This document shows, piece after piece, positions 42,222-46,619 of a DNA stretch of 46,619 bases; the stretch's first letter is position 1, and each line of letters starts with the position of its first letter. The DNA comes from Chloroflexota bacterium (lineage in GTDB: Bacteria > Chloroflexota > Dormibacteria > Aeolococcales > Aeolococcaceae): the NCBI GenBank assembly GCA_005880985.1, contig VBIQ01000021.1, positions 1-46,619 on the forward strand, written 5' to 3'. A program made the translations under genes and the position numbers. Under the pieces are notes generated by a model, which made no database searches, was not told the DNA's origin, and saw only the letters and a program-made list of their open reading frames with translations.

Positions 42222-42752
42222 TCTGCTCTCCTCTGTCGGCCAACGCGGTATCGGGATCGTGAAGTCCACGAGCCGCCCACCCGTAGCACCGGCGACTGCG
42301 CGATGACCGCGGATGAGGACCCGTCCCACCCGGCCAGTTGTCATCGCCGTCGTCGGTGCGGAAAGCCATGCCATCGGTGCCGCTCTCGGTCCCTGTGCCC
42401 GCCGCGACGCTCCCGCCGACCATGCTGAGGGAGTCGACGCGCTGGCCGGCGAGCCCGACCACCGACCACGTGTCTGACGACAAGCTCAAGACGATCATCC
42501 GCCAGCCGCGTTGGGTCGGCGATCCAAAGGAGACCCTCTTGGACAAGCCGGCTAGCAGGGCCCAACGCCTGATGTCGAAGCGGCAGGCCAGCCCGACCAC
42601 CACGCGAGCGACGCCGTAGCTTCGCGACCTCCTCCATCGCGGGCTCGGGCGGTGACCACCGTACCGGCATTGACGGCGTGTCGAGAGCAGCAGGGCGGCG
42701 GCAGGCAAGCCAGCTCGGCTATCGACGCGGGAACTGCCCGCGTGAGTCTCGC
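42222..42752. other. stretch with no confident gene
   Basis: A 196-codon minus frame (42208-42798) contains a plausible-looking block (RMIVLSLSSDTWSVVGLAGQ, then VDSLSMVGGSV). Its ends are arginine-rich and a different frame carries the better N-terminus (AMEEVAKLR), so if a gene was here it is frameshifted. No function can be assigned. Confidence 0.4.
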
Positions 42753-43061
42753 TCATGCCCCTTGGTCCCACCAAACAAGGCGAGCGGCCCGGCAGCACCG
42801 AACTCGCTGCCAGTTCGCCATGCCTAGACTAGACGCCGAGGGACCAACATGCCCGGCGGGTTCCGGAACGTCCGAGGCGCAGCAGAACTCGCAGCGGTAG
42901 CACCGTATGCGGAGGTGGCGTCGCCGATTCATGCGTCTAGCGAACAAGTGCGCGAGCCCGGGATTTGGAAAGGGGCGCTTGCCCGTCCAGCCCGGAAGCG
43001 CCCGACGCTCGCGGAGGCGCGGGGGCAATCGGCAGCCACCCCTGTGGAAAGAGTCACCCAT
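42753..43061 (-). CDS. diverged copy of the small CxxC protein at 27 kb
   Basis: A 102-codon frame on minus. Residues ~24-72 align with the protein at 27032: here GWTGKRPFPNPGLAHLFARR, MNRRRHLRIRCYRCEFC; there GCIGKQRFTSPGLAHQVAQR, MIRRRHIGIRSYRCRFC. The CGAWHLG metal-site end is altered to CCASDVPEP, losing the Trp and His, and the C-terminal ~30 residues are not shared. So it is a decayed or repurposed paralogue. The start at ATG 43061 is uncertain; translation is not proven. Confidence 0.5.
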   Translation of the reverse strand: MGDSFHRGGCRLPPRLRERRALPGWTGKRPFPNPGLAHLFARRMNRRRHLRIRCYRCEFCCASDVPEPAGHVGPSASSLGMANWQRVRCCRAARLVWWDQGA

Positions 43062-43634
43062 TGGTCCTCCACGTCATATGATGGGTACCCTCTTACATCA
43101 CACTTGGGCGCGGGGGAAAGCTACGTCCGCGGGGCCTCTAACACTCGCAACGGCTTGAAGACTTACCGTCCTGTCGGCGACCATCCTCTACAAGGACGGA
43201 CGCGGCGGGCAAAAGCTACAGGGGCGCCGACGGCCGTTAGGCGCGACGTTAACCGGTGACACACTCAACCGCCCGGAACTCTGGCGGCTCAGGGGGACGC
43301 GCTACGGACGAGGGGTATGCGTGGGCAGGTCGCGTGCTTGCCGTTAGCCGGCTGCCTAGGGCAGCTCGCGTCTACCCGTGGACCGGCCGAAGTGGTCTCG
43401 AGGGGTTTGAGCTGTCTGCGCGTACTGTGCACGCGCCCCAAAGCTGCACAGCCTAGGGCGACTGGCGGCATGCAAGAGCCGCACCGTCGCCGTGCTCACC
43501 GAGCCGCCGACACCTTGCCCAGCCCCACTATTGAGGGGCGAAGTCGCCACGGCACTCGGGGCTGACGGAGCGTCCACACGGAGCCGCATCCATGATCAAA
43601 GCCCTCTACTCGGACTGGCGCCCGAGTGCTGACT
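43062..43634. other. gene-free stretch
   Basis: No frame with a motif, signal peptide or ribosome-binding site on either strand. Base composition is similar to its neighbours. It may be decayed coding DNA or an intergenic spacer. Confidence 0.45.
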
Positions 43635-43655
43635 ATGCTCAGGTTACGCGGCGCT

Positions 43656-44045
43656 ATGCTGCGACCCATGTGGCCATGGTCGCAGGTGATCACCATCATT
43701 TCCCTCGCACTCGCTCTCATCGTCGCGGGCATGATTGAGCTCATCCGCGAGGTGCATGGTGACCGCCCTCCGTGGTGGTTCGTGCCAGTCGTTCTCACAT
43801 GGTGATTTGGCGCCGCCCTAGTGGCCCTTGCCGCTAAGCGAACCCCGAGTAGCAGCCCGAAGCGAGGGTCCACCACCGTTTCCCCGTCGGCTGGCAGGGG
43901 AGCTACAGGGGGAGCCGGGGCTGGCTTCTGGAACAGTTGCTCGACGAGCAAGTCTAAGTGGTGCACGGGAAATGATGAATGGATCGTGGTGTGGACTTCT
44001 CATGAACACACGCGGCAGGCGTGGAATCCGCGAGCGCCGCCATAA
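43656..44045 (+). pseudogene. membrane-protein ORF interrupted by TGA
   Basis: From ATG 43656 (43635 and 43668 also possible) the frame encodes one clear membrane helix (VITIISLALALIVAGMIELI), a loop with DRPPWWF, and the start of a second (VPVVLTW). It then meets TGA at 43803-43805. The same frame continues without interruption as FGAALVALAAKRTPSSSPKR to a TAA at 44045. The second helix spans the stop, VPVVLTW-stop-FGAALVALAA, so the TGA falls inside a membrane segment where tryptophan (TGG) would fit. Either a truncation or an error; TGA is clearly a true stop in other genes here, so recoding is unlikely. Function unknown. Confidence 0.45.
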
Positions 44046-44208
44046 GGCCACCGAGGCGCCGTCGACCAACTGGCCAAGCTGCGGCGAGGGCACGGCTACA
44101 AGATGGGCAAAAGTGACCGTCGGGCCCTATCCAGCTCAGTCCGAGTACGCCTCGGGCTCCTCCCTCCGACGGAATGAACACGGAAGTGCCGTGCCCTACT
44201 CTACTTGA

Positions 44209-44409
44209 TCACCCTCGGGTAGACGACAGAGCCCACTCGGGCAGCGCAACGCCGTGGACCACGGCACGGTGCATCACATAGTCGCGGGCGACGTCGTAGG
44301 GGCTCCTCCGGCTCTCCCCATTGCTCCACCCGCACTGACACGCAGCCGTCTCCGTGCCGTCGGACCGATGCAGAGTTATTCGGCCCCATGGAGCCGGACG
44401 CGTGCTCAT
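44209..44409 (-). CDS. small CxCGW zinc-finger-like protein
   Basis: A 66-residue protein from ATG 44409, one base after the stop of the broken SecD-P1-like gene. CQCGWSNGESRRSPYDVARD, then YVMHRAVVH: the CxCGW followed by a helix and HxxxVH is a signature of small actinobacterial and phage-linked proteins that likely bind one zinc ion. N-terminus WGRITLHRSDGTETA forms a short beta hairpin. Position directly behind the lipoprotein gene argues for co-transcription. Role unknown. Confidence 0.6.
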   Translation of the reverse strand: MSTRPAPWGRITLHRSDGTETAACQCGWSNGESRRSPYDVARDYVMHRAVVHGVALPEWALSSTRG

Positions 44410-44410
44410 C

Positions 44411-45077
44411 CTATCGCCGAGCAGCAGCGGCGATCGCGGCGCACGTCGCCAGCATATTCTCCTGGGTCTCGTCTGTGGTCATCTCGACTGCATTGGCGCT
44501 GGGCTGAACAACTGCGGGCGCCCAAACAACGCGGCTGCCAACAAACACCGCGAGATGGTTCATCGGACTCCCCGGCGGGTTGGCGAAAGGCAGCCTCCGT
44601 GTCTCCCGCCCAGTGAAGCGCGGCCTGCGGCGTGAACCGAATGTCGCACGCCCACCGCGGCTGCCCGCGCGGCGCGTCTGGGTTTGCCGGCGCGATGCCC
44701 ATTGGTCCGATAGCCGGGTCAATTCTCCAGTGGTAGCCCATGGGGTAGAAGCTGCGGTCTCCAAACTGGTCGGCATCGTACAGGTTCTCCTGATCCGTAA
44801 TGAACTGCGGATCGTGGGATCCGGGTCTCCCGGCACGGCCGTACCCGCGTTGAATGGCAGCGGCTGAAGATGACCCGACGGACACGGCGATGCCAACGCG
44901 GGAGTAGGGTAGTATCCGGACCAGAAGGCGCTGCCCCGCGCCGTGGAAGCCTGTCGGCGCGATACCGTTGCCGCCGCACGCCGCCAATATGACAAGCGGG
45001 AGCGCCGTTATGGCGCGAGCGCCGAACGGCCGTAGGTACCGCCCTCCTATTTTCAGTCCTCCAGCTGCGGCATCCAA
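44411..45077 (-). pseudogene. SecD-P1-head-like lipoprotein, frameshifted
   Basis: The first frame (start TTG 45077, doubtful) has a lipoprotein signal (ITALPLVILAACGGNG), then about 110 residues including FITDQENLYDADQFGDRSFY and WACDIRFTPQAALHWAGDTE. Near 44582-44590, around the CTTTCGCC on minus, the match moves to another frame: NPPGSPMNHLAVFVGSRVVW, then APAVVQPSANAVEMTTDETQ, ENMLATCAAIAA, stop at 44411. The second block resembles the P1 head subdomain of SecD (xxLAIVxxGxVxSAPxV). One base separates the halves. Lone secreted proteins with this fold are known in actinobacteria; they are not protein translocases. Homology is by pattern. Confidence 0.55.
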
Positions 45078-45130
45078 TGTAGAGTGGATACGCGAGCAAG
45101 GCTAAGCGTGGTGGGCCGCGGTGGCGAGCG

Positions 45131-45385
45131 TTAGCCGAGGGCGATTCCACAGACGGGGCAGGCGGCGTGGTCGTCGAGAGCGCCACAGCCTGGGTGGGCT
45201 CGACCACCCCTCCCCAGGTTGTCCATTAGTCGGCCCCGGTGCGCCGCAACCTGGGCGGGCGAGATCCCCACGGCGGCGGCGATCTCGGCGTCGCTCTGCC
45301 CCAGGGCGAGCAGGCGCAGGACGTCCCAGTCCCGCTCCGGTCCGGCAGCGAGCACCTCCGCCGCCTGCGGTCGGCCACGGCCCAC
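45131..45385 (-). CDS. small LuxR-type HTH protein with a Cys/His tail
   Basis: An 84-residue protein from GTG 45385, 14 bases after the stop of the small secreted protein. Residues ~18-57 form a LuxR/sigma-region-4-like helix-turn-helix (DWDVLRLLALGQSDAEIAAA, then VGISPAQVAAHRGRLMDNLG). The C-terminal HPGCGALDDHAACPVCG holds three cysteines and two histidines, a plausible zinc knuckle. It closes the sigma-headed operon at the right edge and probably controls it or a linked gene. Confidence 0.65.
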   Translation of the reverse strand: MGRGRPQAAEVLAAGPERDWDVLRLLALGQSDAEIAAAVGISPAQVAAHRGRLMDNLGRGGRAHPGCGALDDHAACPVCGIALG

Positions 45386-45399
45386 GGCGGCTGATCGCC

Positions 45400-45591
45400 C
45401 TACGGGGTGGGGAAGCAGACCGTCACCGGGGGGGTGAGCGGCCAGCTGCCCCAGTAGATCGATCCCACCGTGATACAGGTGATGGACTGGGGCGAATCGG
45501 CCCCCGTCGCCGCCGAGGCCGGTGTGAGCAGTCCGATCGACCCGGTCACCAGGATGCTGGCGAAGCTGGCAAGCGCCGCCTTCTTCTTCAT
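45400..45591 (-). CDS. tiny secreted protein (63 residues)
   Basis: ATG 45591 opens a near-ideal signal peptide (KKKAALASFASILVTGSIGL, cleavage after about ASA at 26). The mature ~35-residue peptide has two cysteines (ITCITVG and VTVCFPTP) and aromatic residues (SIYWGSWPL), so it may be a disulfide-closed peptide. Located between a membrane-tailed sigma factor (stop 45647) and the HTH protein on the same strand. A peptide ligand or wall-bound product is possible but unproven. Confidence 0.68.
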   Translation of the reverse strand: MKKKAALASFASILVTGSIGLLTPASAATGADSPQSITCITVGSIYWGSWPLTPPVTVCFPTP

Positions 45592-45646
45592 GCCCTACAT
45601 ACGCCGGCGTCCCCTCCGACCGTCGCCGGGCGGGAACTTTCGCTGC

Positions 45647-46567
45647 TCAGGGCCGGCAGCCGATCTCCCGCAGGGTCAGCTCGACCCCTTGCCCCACACA
45701 CCGCTGCAGGCTCTCCAGGAGCGTCTCCTGCTGGTCATGCTTGGTGACGGTCACCGGCGACCAGTGAACCGAGTTCGGCTGGCCGACGGCGACGGTGGCC
45801 AGCTGGGTAGTCCCCGGTCGGCGAGGCACCCGACCACCCCCGCCGGCGAGAGGCCAACCGGAGCCGCCGACGACCGGTGTCCTCGGGGGAGCGGTGGCTC
45901 CCAGTGGTCGCTCTGCCGAAGCCAGTCCGGACACCACCTGCTGGTCACCGGTGACGTGCTCCGGTTGAGCACCGAGGTGAGGGGAGTGGATCGCGGGGGC
46001 CATCAGAACGATGCCCGCCGCTGAGATCGCGACCAGGCTGGGGGTTGGCGCAGTCCGAACAACTCGTCGGACCATCGCCACCGTCACCGCCCCTGCCGCC
46101 GCGGCAAGAAGGCGAAGGTGCAGCCGTGCCCGACGGAAGGCGCTGTCTGCCGCGTCCGGGGTGATCCCCAGCGCTCTGGCCGCCTCGGCCGGCGGCTTGC
46201 CCTGGAGCCGGACAGTGATGACCTCTCGCTCGCGTGCAGGCAGCTCCGCGACCCGCCCCACCAGCCACCGAGCCTCCGCTCTGTCCAGCACCGCCTCCTC
46301 GGGAGGAGCTGGCTCGGCCTCGTGGAGCCGGGCTCTGGCTCTGACGTCCCGCCCACGCTGGCGATGGGCATCGACGACCAGCCTCCACGCGACCGTGCGG
46401 AGGAGCTGCACCGCCCGGCTCTCGTCCAGCGCCCTGAAGCCGACGACCCGCGCCAACGCCTCGTGGGCGCAGTCCTCGGCATCGGTCAGCGGGAGCCCCC
46501 GGCGGCGAACCAGCCCGACGATCTCGTCCCGGTACGGTGCCAGCAGGCGCCACCGTCGCTCCAGCAC
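45647..46567 (-). CDS. ECF sigma factor with membrane-spanning C-terminal extension
   Basis: A 306-residue protein if GTG 46567 is used; the frame is open to the window edge, so the N-terminus may be incomplete. Region 2 (~5-72): LLAPYRDEIVGLVRRRGLPL, DAEDCAHEALARVV and LLRTVAWRLVVDAHRQRGR. Region 4 (~100-155): LPAREREVITVRLQGKPPAE, AARALGITPDAADSAFRRAR. After that come a basic stretch (MVRRVVRTAP) and a hydrophobic segment at ~176-193 (PSLVAISAAGIVLMAPAI). The ~110-residue tail is Gly/Pro-rich and ends in CVGQGVELTLREIGC, which looks extracytoplasmic. It is the second sigma in this window with a membrane-anchored C-terminal domain. Confidence 0.85.
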   Translation of the reverse strand: MLERRWRLLAPYRDEIVGLVRRRGLPLTDAEDCAHEALARVVGFRALDESRAVQLLRTVAWRLVVDAHRQRGRDVRARARLHEAEPAPPEEAVLDRAEARWLVGRVAELPAREREVITVRLQGKPPAEAARALGITPDAADSAFRRARLHLRLLAAAAGAVTVAMVRRVVRTAPTPSLVAISAAGIVLMAPAIHSPHLGAQPEHVTGDQQVVSGLASAERPLGATAPPRTPVVGGSGWPLAGGGGRVPRRPGTTQLATVAVGQPNSVHWSPVTVTKHDQQETLLESLQRCVGQGVELTLREIGCRP

Positions 46568-46619
46568 GTCTGCCGATAGCGCCCACGGCCGAGCCGGCTC
46601 TGGCTTCGACCGTCGCCCC

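Noticed and set aside
42208..42798. 196-codon minus frame with a hydrophobic, Ser/Val-rich middle
   Set aside because: No start signal, arginine-rich ends, and a better N-terminus in a different frame; cannot be supported as a gene.
43803..43805. TGA as a recoded tryptophan codon, and TAG 23893 as a recoded amino acid
   Set aside because: TGA and TAG serve as ordinary stops in other intact genes here (TGA ends livH and the GMC gene; TAG ends the lipoprotein-leader gene), so genome-wide recoding is not supported. Local mutation or error is simpler.
1..46619. tRNA, rRNA and CRISPR arrays
   Set aside because: Looked for cloverleaf-like GGTTCRA regions, rRNA-like conserved strings and regularly spaced repeats; none found by eye.

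Overview
The window is GC-rich DNA (roughly two-thirds G+C by eye) with many GTG and TTG starts and tightly packed, often 4-bp-overlapping operons. It has several ECF-type sigma factors, secreted low-complexity proteins, lipoproteins, and small Cys/His-rich proteins of a kind common in actinobacteria. This suggests a soil actinobacterium or a related high-GC lineage (Chloroflexota or Dormibacterota-like). I cannot fix the taxon from sequence alone. No rRNA, tRNA or CRISPR array was seen.

Layout, left part (1-21.4 kb). The left edge has a remnant that looks like the end of an IS21-type element. Then come secreted Asp-box (BNR-type) beta-propeller proteins and sigma factors in three arrangements: a lone propeller protein (273-1799, minus); a sigma factor translationally coupled to a membrane-anchored propeller (3856-6079, plus); and a single polypeptide in which sigma domains, a membrane segment and an Asp-box propeller are fused (17039-19018, plus). 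Small secreted Thr/Ser/Gly-rich proteins sit beside these modules (2856-3489 broken, 6917-7519, 19000-19548, 20545-21141). Between them lies an operon (7596-16588) with a 1037-residue membrane-anchored propeller protein, a type-1 periplasmic-binding protein, LivH, a LivM-LivG fusion, LivF and a small membrane protein. Four of its junctions are overlaps or gaps of a few bases. A TetR regulator follows at 19649.

Middle part (21.2-31.2 kb). This is accessory-looking DNA: a small zinc-binding-type protein, a membrane protein, a T5orf172/GIY-YIG-like protein, a frameshifted dprA, and a ComF-like phosphoribosyltransferase interrupted by an in-frame TAG. Two lipoproteins share a domain. A minus-strand operon runs ECF sigma, membrane-anchored partner, small HTH protein, DUF4913-like protein, VirD4/TraG-like coupling ATPase.

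Oxidative lipid cluster (31.4-41.4 kb). A putative metal-site protein (HELLE motif), two small proteins, a DUF4331 protein, a protein strikingly like plant fatty-acid alpha-dioxygenases, a small membrane protein and a GMC flavoprotein oxidoreductase run on plus. They converge with a large polytopic patatin-like phospholipase on minus. The simplest reading is a bacterial oxylipin-type pathway: the phospholipase releases fatty acid, alpha-dioxygenase oxidises it at C2, and the GMC enzyme acts on the alcohol or aldehyde product.

Right part (41.4-46.6 kb). This part is gene-poor and decayed: a small membrane protein, a diverged copy of the small Cys-rich protein seen at 27 kb, an ORF broken by TGA, a frameshifted SecD-P1-like lipoprotein and a CxCGW small protein. 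The window ends with another sigma factor carrying a membrane-spanning tail, followed by a tiny secreted protein and a LuxR-type HTH protein.

The most interesting themes are (i) sigma factors physically or translationally fused to membrane-anchored extracytoplasmic sensors and (ii) the alpha-dioxygenase/GMC/patatin/DUF4331 cluster.
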